From an uncultured Alphaproteobacteria bacterium (lineage in GTDB: Bacteria; Pseudomonadota; Alphaproteobacteria; Minwuiales; Minwuiaceae): a stretch of DNA of 22,277 bases. The stretch is taken from NCBI GenBank assembly GCA_913064755.1, contig CAJYBQ010000008.1, positions 1 through 22,277 on the forward strand, read 5' to 3'. Positions 1 to 7,635 of this stretch are shown one piece after another. The notes under the pieces were generated by a model, which searched no databases, was not told the origin of the DNA, and saw nothing but the letters and a program-made list of their open reading frames with translations. Position 1 is the first letter of the stretch. Each line of letters opens with the position of its first letter. The position numbers and the translations under genes were made by a program.

Positions 1-1036
1 GCCAGGCGGCCATCTGGGTCTTGTTCATCAGGCCGCCGTGATTGTCCTTGTGGCCCGCGATGGGCGTGCCCCAGCCCTTGATCGTATAGGCCAGGAAGCA
101 GACCGGCCGGTCGTGGTCGATGGCGTCGAAGGCGTCCGCCATTGTCTGCACGCAGTTGCCGCCGAGGTTTTCCATCAGTTCGGCCAGTTCGGCATCGCTG
201 CGCCGGTTGATCAGTGCGGTGACGTCGCCCTGGTCCCCCAGCGCATCCATCAGCCGTTCACGCCAGACGGCCCCGCCCATGAATGTCAGCGCGGCATAGA
301 GCTGGTTCGGACAGGCGTCGATCCAGGAACGGAGCTTCTCCCCGCCCGGTTCCCGAAACGCGGCCTGCTGCAGGTGGCCGTACTTGAGGCGCACCACGTC
401 CCAGCCAAAGGCCTCGAAGATCTTCTCGATCCGCCCGAACAGTCCTTCGCGGACAATGCCGTCAAGGGACTGTCGATTGTAGTCGATGATCCACCAGGTA
501 TTGCGAAGGTCGTGCTTCCAGCCCTCCTGCAGGCATTCGTAGACATTGCCCTCATCCAGTTCGGCGTCTCCGACCAGCGCCACCATGCGGCCAAGCGGAA
601 TGTCGGCACCCCATGCTTTTGCCGAGACATAATCCTGCACCAGCGATGCGAAGGACGTGATCGCCACGCCCAGCCCGACGGAGCCGGTGGAGAAATCCAC
701 GTCGTCCACGTCCTTGGTGCGGGACGGATAGGACTGCACGCCGCCATAGCCGCGGAAATTCTCCATCCGCTCCCGTGTCTGCTGCCCCATCAGGTACTGG
801 ATCGCATGAAAGATCGGCGACGCATGCGGCTTCACCGCCACGCGGTCTTCCGGCCTCAGGGCAGAGAAATACAGTGCCGTCATGATCGACACCATGGACG
901 CCGAAGAGGCCTGGTGACCGCCGATCTTGATGCCGCCTTCCTTCGGTCGCAGGTGATTGGCGTTGTGGATCATCCAGTGGGACAGCCAGAGCAGCCGCTG
1001 CTCGATGGTCTTGAGGTGGCTCTGCGATGCAGTCAT
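1..1036 (-). CDS. Homodimeric-type 2-oxoacid dehydrogenase E1 / transketolase-like protein (3' end outside window)
   Basis: The 345 visible residues are the ThDP-binding half of an AceE/transketolase-type enzyme, which decarboxylates a 2-oxo acid or transfers a two-carbon unit. The first residues read MTASQSHLKTIEQRLLWL. An IKIGGHQASSASM segment lies near residues 36-48. The ThDP/Mg motif starts GDAELDEGN (about residues 156-164) and closes at the Asn of IIDYNRQSLDG (about 187), the spacing expected for this fold. A GGGGAC ribosome site lies 8 nt before the ATG at 1036. The gene diverges from an Lrp/AsnC regulator, as mdeB does from mdeR in Pseudomonas putida, where MdeB is an E1-like enzyme acting on 2-oxobutyrate. 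The substrate here is therefore an inference from context. It could instead be a pyruvate dehydrogenase E1 paralogue. The visible part is intact and the C-terminal domains lie beyond position 1. Confidence 0.85.
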   Translation of the reverse strand, partial: MTASQSHLKTIEQRLLWLSHWMIHNANHLRPKEGGIKIGGHQASSASMVSIMTALYFSALRPEDRVAVKPHASPIFHAIQYLMGQQTRERMENFRGYGGVQSYPSRTKDVDDVDFSTGSVGLGVAITSFASLVQDYVSAKAWGADIPLGRMVALVGDAELDEGNVYECLQEGWKHDLRNTWWIIDYNRQSLDGIVREGLFGRIEKIFEAFGWDVVRLKYGHLQQAAFREPGGEKLRSWIDACPNQLYAALTFMGGAVWRERLMDALGDQGDVTALINRRSDAELAELMENLGGNCVQTMADAFDAIDHDRPVCFLAYTIKGWGTPIAGHKDNHGGLMNKTQMAAW

Positions 1037-1081
1037 GGCGCGTGTCCCCGTCCCGTCAGCCTGGTTGATGTCACCAGTGTT

Positions 1082-1092
1082 CTGTTCAACAG
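1082..1092. promoter_or_regulatory. Perfect 5-1-5 inverted repeat, candidate Lrp-family operator
   Basis: CTGTT-C-AACAG is a perfect palindrome in the roughly 150-bp gap between the divergent E1-like gene (start 1036) and the Lrp/AsnC gene (start about 1188). Lrp-family regulators usually bind AT-richer palindromes next to their own gene and control a divergent target. The link to this regulator is inference, and a chance 11-bp palindrome cannot be excluded. Confidence 0.35.
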
Positions 1093-1187
1093 GTCAAACC
1101 TATCACCGGCGCAGAAGTGATTTCTTGCTAATGCAGGCGATCCTGTTCATGGATATGGTGAATTCCGCTTCCAAGGGGGCATTTTCG

Positions 1188-1655
1188 GTGATTTCCACCA
1201 GGCTGGACGAGATTGATCTGCGAATCCTGCGCGAACTCGGACAGGACGGCCGCATGACCGCCGCCGAACTGAGCCAGCGCGTGGGCCTGAGCGCGACACC
1301 CGTCATCCGCCGCTTGAAGCAGCTCGAGAGCAGCGGCGTGATCACCGGCTACGTCGCGCTGATCGACGAGGCGGCGCTCGGCTACACCATGTCGGTCTTC
1401 GTCTCGGTCAAGCTGGACCGGCAGGTGGATCACGCGCTGCGCAGCTTCGAAAGCGCGATCTCCCTGTTCCCCGAGGTGGTGGACTGCTGGCTGATGACCG
1501 GCAACCGCGACTACCTGCTGCGCATTGCCGTCACCGGCCTGAAGGAATTCGAGGAACTGATGATCGAACGGCTGGTGAAGATCGACGGCGTGGCCTCCAT
1601 CGAATCCTCCATCCCCATCCGCCGCGTGAAGGCAGGCATCTCGCGCAGTCCGTGA
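1188..1655 (+). CDS. Lrp/AsnC family transcriptional regulator
   Basis: This 155-residue DNA-binding regulator has the full Lrp/AsnC layout. An N-terminal winged helix-turn-helix begins LDEIDLRILRELGQDGR and contains the recognition segment AELSQRVGLSATPVIRRLKQLE. The C-terminal RAM/AsnC effector domain follows and includes the family pattern VVDCWLMTGNRDYLLR. Family members sense amino acids and form octamers. I chose the GTG at 1188 because AAGGGGG (1173-1179) lies 8 nt before it and the length then matches the family. In-frame ATGs at 1131 and 1149 would add 19 or 13 residues. The gene diverges from the E1-like enzyme and probably controls it and itself. Only 14 nt separate its stop from that of the convergent molybdopterin gene, so transcripts are likely to overlap. 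Confidence 0.9.
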   Translation: MISTRLDEIDLRILRELGQDGRMTAAELSQRVGLSATPVIRRLKQLESSGVITGYVALIDEAALGYTMSVFVSVKLDRQVDHALRSFESAISLFPEVVDCWLMTGNRDYLLRIAVTGLKEFEELMIERLVKIDGVASIESSIPIRRVKAGISRSP

Positions 1656-1669
1656 AACGGCGAGACCGC

Positions 1670-4600
1670 TCAGGCCCGGATGCCGCCTTCGGCCTTCGCG
1701 CCCGGCTTCAGCTTGAAGACCTCGCCATCGCGCGCCTTGGCGCGGTGGACGACGCGCTGGATGCCGGGAATGGCAAGCAGGCTGGGCTTGACGATCTGTT
1801 CCATCGACAGCAGCGAATACGGACAGTTGGAGCAACTGCCGACGAAGCGCACCCGCAACTCGCCGATGTTCTCGTCGATCTCCAGCACGTCGAGGCGGCC
1901 ACCGTCATTGGCCAGCACCGGCGCGATGACCCGCTCCACCACCCGGTCCACACGTTCCGACAGGGTACCGGCGTAGAGCTGGTCCGGGTCGAACAGGGCC
2001 GGTGACGGGGTGTCACGATCCGGGCAGGTGCGAATCTGCTCGATGGCCGCGGCATCCTTCGTCGCGTCGATGATGCCCAGGTCGACGAAGGCCTGCGCCA
2101 GTTCGGGGGAGATCTTCTGGTGCACCAGGTACTTCACGAAACCCGACTTGTTCGCGGGGGAGAACGAGAGCTTCTCGCGGTATTCGTCCCAATCCAGATC
2201 AACGGGTCCCGAAATCTCGAAATTGTCGTCGCCGGTGCGGACGTAATCCACGATCAGCTCGCCCAGCCGGTCGAAGAAGCGGCAATGCTCCTGCCCCGTC
2301 GCGGCGCGTTTCCGGTTGATGACCATGCCGCGCAGCTTGGTCAGTTCCCGGTCCTTGGGCAGGACGCCGGTGATCACGTCGACCCGGACGGCCCGGTTCG
2401 TGGCGCGGTCCACCATCAGCAGGGCGCTGTTGCCGATGGCGCGCGAATGCACCAGCAGCGCCGAACCGATGTCGGCCGGGGAAATGCCCAGGAAATGCGC
2501 CGGCACGTCGCCCGCGCAGGGAATGGCAACGCCGCTGACGAAGGCGAGGTCGTCGCGCCGGATGGTGGCGCCGGGGCCGAACAGCAGGTCGAGGCCACGC
2601 TTGGCCGCGATGAACAGCTGGATCGCCACGATCTCTTCCTTGACCGCCAGCACCGCGCCCTTGTGCGCCGACAGCAGGTCCAGGGTCTGTTCGTTGCCCG
2701 CATCATCGACAACGGTCACGCCGCCGACGAAGTCGGACAGGATGGGGTGCATGATGCTCTGGTAGTCGAGGCGGCGCAGCAGCGGCAGGTAGACCAGCAG
2801 GAAACGCTCCCGCCGTTCCGCATCCAGCCCGCGCAGCAGGTCCCCGGCGGCTGCCTTGTAGGCCTTGTCGGCGGAATAGCGCTGGAAGAAGGCGGTCATC
2901 GCGCCGACGGCCTCGCTCAGCGCCTGGTCCTCGGCGGTCTGCGGGTTGCGCAATTGCTCGGCGGGCAGCCAGTGAACACCGTGACGGTCATCGCGCTGCG
3001 TTGCCACCCAGTCTTCATTGGTCGGGAAGGTGGCACGCCAGTCGGCAAAGATGATGTCGATGCAGCGGTTCAGCGCCGCCACGTCCGTGTCCGCCCACAA
3101 GGCGGCCTCCAGCGGGCGCAGCGGTGCCAGTTGCACCGGGGTACGCTTGATCAGGCTCTGGTGCGTGAACTGGTCCGAGTCCACGTAGTCGGTCAGTCGA
3201 TTGACCTCCCCCGGCACGAAATCGATGAAGGCAGTGCCGCGCGCGATACGGTCGTTCAGGGCCACTTCGGCAATGACCGCGCCGTGGCCACTGACCATGC
3301 GCGTGGCCATGCCTTCCGACAGCCCCAGTGCCGCGGCCTCGTCCGGGTGCAGTTCGACGTGGTGATCGTCGGGGTCGAGGCCGTAGATCGGCAGCGTCTT
3401 GATGCCGGAGTTGTATCGCCCCCTGCCCTTCAGGGCCTGGCGACCGGGCCGACCTCGGCCGCTGATCAGCGACAGGGTCCCGGCGGGCAGTTCGGCCTCC
3501 AGCCGCGCCATGAACTCGTTCGGCGGGCAGACCAGCCGGGCGAGGGTCTTTTCCTGCCCGTTCAGGCCGGGGAAGACCGCGCCTTCCTTCTGATCGACGT
3601 TGTAGCGACCATTGCCCCCCCATTGCCCGCCCATGCCGGCATTGGCGCGCAGCATGTCGTGGCTGATCGCCTCCCCGTCCGCATTGTCGAGGTGGCAGTA
3701 GAGGTCGAGGTCGCGGCTGACCTGCACCAGGTGATCGAACACCCGGTCGGGCATGATCTTGTCCTGGTTGTCCAGGTAGCGGGCAAAGGTGCGGTGCACG
3801 ACGTCCGGGTCCAGGTCGTTCAGTTCAGCCGTGTCAGGGTTGCGCAGCCGTTCCGCGATCTTCACCGCCAGCCGCGCGAGGATCTCCTCGTCCGCCCAGG
3901 CCTTCTCCGGCGGCACGCTCAATTGCTGCTGCAACTGCAGGGTACGGTCACCGCGCTGGATGACGCCGGTGCGCTCCACGTAGGTCATGGCCGGCAGCAG
4001 CACATCGGCATGTTCCAGGACGCCTTCACCGAGGAAGCTGTCGATGACGATGTTGAACGACCGACCCATGCGCCGGGTCCAGTGACCGACGCGGGGCATG
4101 TTCTTGGTCATCTGCGTGCCGACGAAGATGAAGCAGTAGATGCGGTCATCCTCCGACATCTGCGACACCGGCGTGCCCTTGTGGTCGGGAATGTTCTCCA
4201 CGGGGATGTCGAGGATATCGGCCAGGGCCTGCCGGTGGGTTTCCTCCGCCGGATCGTGGTTGAACACCAGTTTCCGGCCGTTGAAGCCCATCATCAATTC
4301 GCTGGTGGCATTCGACTGCCCGGCGATGCGCATGGACCCCGCGCCCTTGCGCCCGACATTGCCGGTCAGCAGCAGCAGGTTCAGGTTCGTCGAGAAGCCA
4401 TAGCTGCCGGTGGACTGGTTGACCCCCATGCTGGAAACGAACGCGACCTTGGGCCGGTACCCGGTCTCATCGGGCCTGGCGCAGAGTTCGGCATAGCGAC
4501 GGATGGTGGCGGCAAGCTCGACCGGATCCTGGTCCGGCAGCGCAATACGCCGCGCCGCCTCTTCCGGCACGCAGCGGTCTTCGGCGACCAGGGCGCGGAA

Positions 4601-5527
4601 CGCGGCAATGCTGTCGGGATCGACACGCTTGTCCAGGCTCGCCTGGTCCTGCCAGCCATTGTCCAGGATCACCCGGGCAACGGAGAGGTTGAACAGAACG
4701 TCGCCGCCCTGCCGGAACCGGATGTGGATCGTGCGCGGATCATCTTCCTGCAGATCGCTGACCGTGTCGCTGCGGATCGGGTCGATGACGACCTTCAACG
4801 CGGTCTTGTTGCGCTTGATCTTCTCGTAGGCCTGCGGAAACGTCACGTAAGGGTTGGTGCCGTGCATGACGGCAACATCACAGCCCTCGATCTCGTCGAA
4901 CTGGCTCCAGGTGAAGCTCGCCTCATTGCCGAAATTCAGCTGATGCGCGGCACCGGCGCTGGTCAGGCAATGTTCCGAATTCGCGCCGATGGTCGGCAGG
5001 CGGAACACCAGCTTGTAGAGGCTGGCCATCCAGATCGCCTCGATCGTCTTCTGGCCATTGCCGTAGATCGCGACGGCGTCCGGACCGACCCATTCGCGGG
5101 CGTGCAGGAACAGCCAGGCGGCGCGGTCCAGCGCCTCGTCCCAGCTCACTTCCTTCATCTTGCCGTCATGGCCGCGAATCATGGGTGCCCGGATACGGTC
5201 ATCGTCCAGGCCACGTCGCGCCATGCGGGTGGTGCGTTCCTCGTCCCCGCCGGTCATCAGGGACGTCTTGCCCTTCACGCAGAGGCCCAGCGGTGACATG
5301 GGGACAACGCGATCCACGCCCTTGGCGTCGGGTGCCACGGTATAGGGACAGCCAACGCCGCAGTAGCTGCAGACGCTGGACCGGTTGCGCAGGGCATCGT
5401 GGCGGATGCGCACGGTCTCGTCGGCCCGGAGCTTCGGATGATCAGCCACGGCAGCCACGAAATCCGCCGCACTCATTGCCATCACTTCTGCTTCGGTCGG
5501 AACCGACCGGAAGGTATCTGCCGCCAT
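1670..5527 (-). CDS. Molybdopterin oxidoreductase fused to a C-terminal NifU-type Fe-S domain
   Basis: The protein has 1285 residues. Residues about 45-800 are a bis-MGD oxidoreductase of the nitrate reductase/formate dehydrogenase superfamily. An N-terminal [4Fe-4S] motif uses C53, C56, C60 and C83, with the electron-relay-type Lys at 85. The probable Mo ligand is C187 in NSEHCLTSAG, a nitrate-reductase-like Cys rather than Sec. The MGD-binding C-terminal domain spans about 690-795. Residues about 840-1180 match nothing I recognise. Residues about 1190-1275 are a NifU C-terminal domain with C1232-x2-C1235 in the GSCSNCPYSLLSMEQ region. There is no twin-arginine signal, so it is probably cytoplasmic. 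The ATG at 5527 is chosen because GGGGGAA lies 5 nt upstream; the in-frame ATG at 5581 lacks this. No flavin reductase, b-type cytochrome or ferredoxin subunit is adjacent. The substrate is unknown; NasA-type nitrate reduction is only one possibility. Confidence 0.88.
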   Translation of the reverse strand: MAADTFRSVPTEAEVMAMSAADFVAAVADHPKLRADETVRIRHDALRNRSSVCSYCGVGCPYTVAPDAKGVDRVVPMSPLGLCVKGKTSLMTGGDEERTTRMARRGLDDDRIRAPMIRGHDGKMKEVSWDEALDRAAWLFLHAREWVGPDAVAIYGNGQKTIEAIWMASLYKLVFRLPTIGANSEHCLTSAGAAHQLNFGNEASFTWSQFDEIEGCDVAVMHGTNPYVTFPQAYEKIKRNKTALKVVIDPIRSDTVSDLQEDDPRTIHIRFRQGGDVLFNLSVARVILDNGWQDQASLDKRVDPDSIAAFRALVAEDRCVPEEAARRIALPDQDPVELAATIRRYAELCARPDETGYRPKVAFVSSMGVNQSTGSYGFSTNLNLLLLTGNVGRKGAGSMRIAGQSNATSELMMGFNGRKLVFNHDPAEETHRQALADILDIPVENIPDHKGTPVSQMSEDDRIYCFIFVGTQMTKNMPRVGHWTRRMGRSFNIVIDSFLGEGVLEHADVLLPAMTYVERTGVIQRGDRTLQLQQQLSVPPEKAWADEEILARLAVKIAERLRNPDTAELNDLDPDVVHRTFARYLDNQDKIMPDRVFDHLVQVSRDLDLYCHLDNADGEAISHDMLRANAGMGGQWGGNGRYNVDQKEGAVFPGLNGQEKTLARLVCPPNEFMARLEAELPAGTLSLISGRGRPGRQALKGRGRYNSGIKTLPIYGLDPDDHHVELHPDEAAALGLSEGMATRMVSGHGAVIAEVALNDRIARGTAFIDFVPGEVNRLTDYVDSDQFTHQSLIKRTPVQLAPLRPLEAALWADTDVAALNRCIDIIFADWRATFPTNEDWVATQRDDRHGVHWLPAEQLRNPQTAEDQALSEAVGAMTAFFQRYSADKAYKAAAGDLLRGLDAERRERFLLVYLPLLRRLDYQSIMHPILSDFVGGVTVVDDAGNEQTLDLLSAHKGAVLAVKEEIVAIQLFIAAKRGLDLLFGPGATIRRDDLAFVSGVAIPCAGDVPAHFLGISPADIGSALLVHSRAIGNSALLMVDRATNRAVRVDVITGVLPKDRELTKLRGMVINRKRAATGQEHCRFFDRLGELIVDYVRTGDDNFEISGPVDLDWDEYREKLSFSPANKSGFVKYLVHQKISPELAQAFVDLGIIDATKDAAAIEQIRTCPDRDTPSPALFDPDQLYAGTLSERVDRVVERVIAPVLANDGGRLDVLEIDENIGELRVRFVGSCSNCPYSLLSMEQIVKPSLLAIPGIQRVVHRAKARDGEVFKLKPGAKAEGGIRA

Positions 5528-5624
5528 GATTGTTCCCCCATGTTCCGCATCATCGTACCACAAGGACTGAAGCGTCTCCAATGAAGCTCTGTTCCCGCTC
5601 GACCGATTTGTGACGAATACTTTC

Positions 5625-5643
5625 GTTAATGATAATCATTCGC
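5625..5643. promoter_or_regulatory. Near-consensus Fur-type box
   Basis: The core AATGATAATCATT (5628-5640) is a perfect 6-1-6 inverted repeat. The surrounding 19 bp match the classical Fur consensus at 16 positions by my count. It lies in an AT-rich island in otherwise GC-rich DNA, 98 bp upstream of the Mo-NifU gene start and about 180 bp upstream of rimO. A plus-strand promoter-like pair, TTGTGA (5608-5613) and GATAAT (5631-5636) with a 17-bp spacer, overlaps it, so either direction could be controlled. Iron regulation would make sense for an Fe-S-rich molybdoenzyme. In some alphaproteobacteria Fur-family proteins respond to manganese instead (Mur). Confidence 0.6.
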
Positions 5644-5825
5644 GAATCTATTCTTGGTGTTGACTGACAGCGAAAACCCGTTCGGAGCGGCGGAGAGGCA
5701 TCAGGGGCCTTGAACGCCGACGGTTTGGCAGCCGCGCGGAAATCCGGAAGCCGCACCCGGTCCAGGCAGCAGGACCGGCGATCTGGCACTTCCCCTCCGG
5801 CGCGACCTCGCGTAGAAGCGCGGCC

Positions 5826-7175
5826 ATGACAGCTACATCAGACAAGACAGCTTCCGGCAGCGGTTCCGCCGCGCCGAAGATCGGCATCGTTTCCCTCGGC
5901 TGCCCGAAGGCCCTGGTGGATTCGGAACGGATCATCACCTCGCTGCGGGCCGAGGGCTATGAACTGTCCCCCGACTACGCGGATGCCGACGCCGTGGTGG
6001 TCAATACCTGCGGCTTCCTGGACAGCGCCAAGGCCGAAAGCCTGGAAGCGATCGGGGAAGCCATGGCCCAGAACGGCCGGGTCATCGTGACCGGCTGCAT
6101 GGGCGTGGACGAGGCCGCGATCCGGCAGTCCCATCCGGGCGTCCTGGCCGTCACCGGCCCGCACCAGTACGAACAGGTGGTGGAGGCGGTGCATGCCCAT
6201 GTGCCGCCGGCGCATGAACCGTGGCTGAACCTGGTGCCGGAAGCCGGACTGAAACTGACGCCACGCCACTACGCCTACCTCAAGATTTCAGAGGGTTGCA
6301 ATCATTCCTGCAGGTTCTGCATCATCCCCGACCTGCGCGGCAAGCTGGCCAGCCGACCGGCCGCGAAGGTGATGTACGAGGCGGAGCGACTGGTGGAGGC
6401 CGGTGTGCAGGAACTGCTCGTCATCTCGCAGGACACATCAGCCTACGGGGTCGATATCCGCCACGCCTCCACGCCCTGGCACGGGGAACAGGTCCGCGCC
6501 CACGTGGTCGACCTGGCCGAGGCGCTGGGCCGTTTCGGCATCTGGGTACGGCTGCATTACGTCTATCCCTACCCGCACGTGGACAAGCTGATCCCGCTGA
6601 TGGCGGAGGAACGGATCCTCCCCTACATCGACATCCCGTTCCAGCATGCCAGCCCGACCGTGCTGCAGGCCATGCGTCGCCCGGCAGCGCAGGAAAAGAC
6701 CCTCGACCGGATCAAGAGCTGGCGCCGCGACGTGCCCGACCTGACCCTGCGATCCACCTTCATCGTCGGATTTCCCGGCGAAACCGAGGAGGATTTCCAG
6801 TTCCTGCTGGACTGGATGCAGGAAGCGCAACTGGATCGCGTCGGCTGTTTCCGCTACGAGCCGGTCGCCGGTGCCGCCGCCAACGACCTGCCCGATCACG
6901 TCCCCGAGGAGGTGAAGGAAGAGCGCTGGCACCGTTTCATGCAGACGCAGCAGGTCATCAGCGAAGCACGCATGAAGCAGAAGATCGGCTGGGAATACGA
7001 CGTCCTGATCGATGAAGTGGACGAGGACGGCGCCATCGGTCGCTCGAAGGCGGATGCACCCGACATCGACGGTTGTGTCTTCATCAACGGCCAGACCGAG
7101 CTGGAACCGGGTGACATGGTGCGCGTCGAGATCACGGAAGCGGACCATTACGACCTCTGGGGCCAACTGGTCTGA
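5826..7175 (+). CDS. rimO: Ribosomal protein S12 methylthiotransferase RimO
   Basis: RimO is a radical-SAM enzyme that adds a methylthio group to a conserved aspartate of ribosomal protein S12. The 449 residues show the complete family layout. The N-terminal UPF0004 domain ligates the auxiliary [4Fe-4S] cluster with C26 (SLGCPKALVDSE), C62 (NTCGF) and C91 (TGCMG). The radical-SAM domain carries C158-x3-C162-x2-C165 in SEGCNHSCRFCIIP. A C-terminal TRAM domain closes the protein (about 385-449). SLGCPKALVDSE and the RGKLASRP stretch after the radical-SAM motif separate it from MiaB. The ATG at 5826 has only a weak ribosome site. The gene stands alone, with unrelated genes on both sides, and a large hairpin follows it. 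Confidence 0.97.
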   Translation: MTATSDKTASGSGSAAPKIGIVSLGCPKALVDSERIITSLRAEGYELSPDYADADAVVVNTCGFLDSAKAESLEAIGEAMAQNGRVIVTGCMGVDEAAIRQSHPGVLAVTGPHQYEQVVEAVHAHVPPAHEPWLNLVPEAGLKLTPRHYAYLKISEGCNHSCRFCIIPDLRGKLASRPAAKVMYEAERLVEAGVQELLVISQDTSAYGVDIRHASTPWHGEQVRAHVVDLAEALGRFGIWVRLHYVYPYPHVDKLIPLMAEERILPYIDIPFQHASPTVLQAMRRPAAQEKTLDRIKSWRRDVPDLTLRSTFIVGFPGETEEDFQFLLDWMQEAQLDRVGCFRYEPVAGAAANDLPDHVPEEVKEERWHRFMQTQQVISEARMKQKIGWEYDVLIDEVDEDGAIGRSKADAPDIDGCVFINGQTELEPGDMVRVEITEADHYDLWGQLV

Positions 7176-7177
7176 CG

Positions 7178-7206
7178 GCCCTGCCCGCGCTGAAGCCCGG
7201 CAGGGC
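7178..7206 (+). terminator. Hairpin just after rimO
   Basis: GCCCTGCC (7178-7185) pairs perfectly with GGCAGGGC (7199-7206) around a 13-nt loop, starting 3 nt after the rimO stop. No T-run follows, so this is at best a weak or Rho-assisted terminator or an mRNA 3'-end stabiliser. Confidence 0.4.
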
Positions 7207-7217
7207 GTGATCGGTTA

Positions 7218-7279
7218 CCGCCCGTCCCGCACCGTCACCCCGTGTTGCTGCGCGGCGTGACAGTGCGGGTGTCGGGCGG
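7218..7279. terminator. Long imperfect hairpin between convergent rimO and ferredoxin genes
   Basis: The outer arms CCGCCCG (7218-7224) and CGGGCGG (7273-7279) pair. After a small bulge the inner arms CCCGCACCGTCAC (7226-7238) and GTGACAGTGCGGG (7257-7269) pair with a single mismatch. Together they give about 19 base pairs around an 18-nt loop. The hairpin fills the gap between two convergent genes, so a bidirectional transcription stop is the natural reading. There is no T-tract on either strand. Confidence 0.5.
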
Positions 7280-7289
7280 GTCCCCGGTT

Positions 7290-7604
7290 TCAGGCTTCCG
7301 GCGCGATGGTGAGTTTCAGGCCGTCCAGGGCGTCGGTCATCTCGATCTGGCAGGACAGGCGCGACGTCGGCTTGTAGGTCGGCTCGTCCTCCACCAACCC
7401 CTGCTCATCGGCTTCGGCTGCGGGCAGCTTCGCCTGCCAGGCTTCGTCGATATAGACGTGGCAGGTGGCGCAGGCACAGGAACCGCCGCAGATCGCGTCG
7501 ACTTCGTAGTCGTTGTCGCGCAGGTTCTCCATGACGGAGATGCCGCTCTCGGCTTCCAGCGTTGATTCCGCGCCTGCACGGTTGGTGATGTGAATGACCG
7601 GCAT
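7290..7604 (-). CDS. [2Fe-2S] ferredoxin, adrenodoxin/putidaredoxin type
   Basis: This soluble 104-residue electron carrier ligates a [2Fe-2S] cluster through C39-x5-C45-x2-C48 (CGGSCACATCHVY) and C85 (RLSCQIEM). That spacing is the adrenodoxin/putidaredoxin/terpredoxin pattern, not the plant type, nor the Isc ferredoxin context, since no isc or hsc genes are nearby. AAGGAGGG lies about 10 nt before the ATG at 7604. It is 31 nt downstream of a matching FAD/NAD reductase on the same strand, so the two form a small operon that passes electrons from NAD(P)H. The final acceptor, usually a cytochrome P450 or ring-hydroxylating oxygenase, is not in the window. Confidence 0.95.
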   Translation of the reverse strand: MPVIHITNRAGAESTLEAESGISVMENLRDNDYEVDAICGGSCACATCHVYIDEAWQAKLPAAEADEQGLVEDEPTYKPTSRLSCQIEMTDALDGLKLTIAPEA

Positions 7605-7635
7605 TGGTTCCGGGCCCTCCTTGGAGCGTTGGTTG

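Noticed and set aside
2120..5296. A 1058-codon open frame on the plus strand opposite the Mo-NifU gene
   Set aside because: It is antisense to a gene with clear catalytic motifs. Its translation is rich in His, Arg, Gln and Val, shows no domain, and is typical of the mirror frame in GC-rich DNA.
5660..5690. TTGACT at 5660-5665 as a -35 for rimO
   Set aside because: No AT-containing -10 element lies 16-18 bp downstream.
5710..5829. A 39-codon TTG-started frame ending in an ATGA overlap with rimO
   Set aside because: It has a rare start, an Arg-rich product without hydrophobic core and a weak ribosome site. The overlap alone is not enough.
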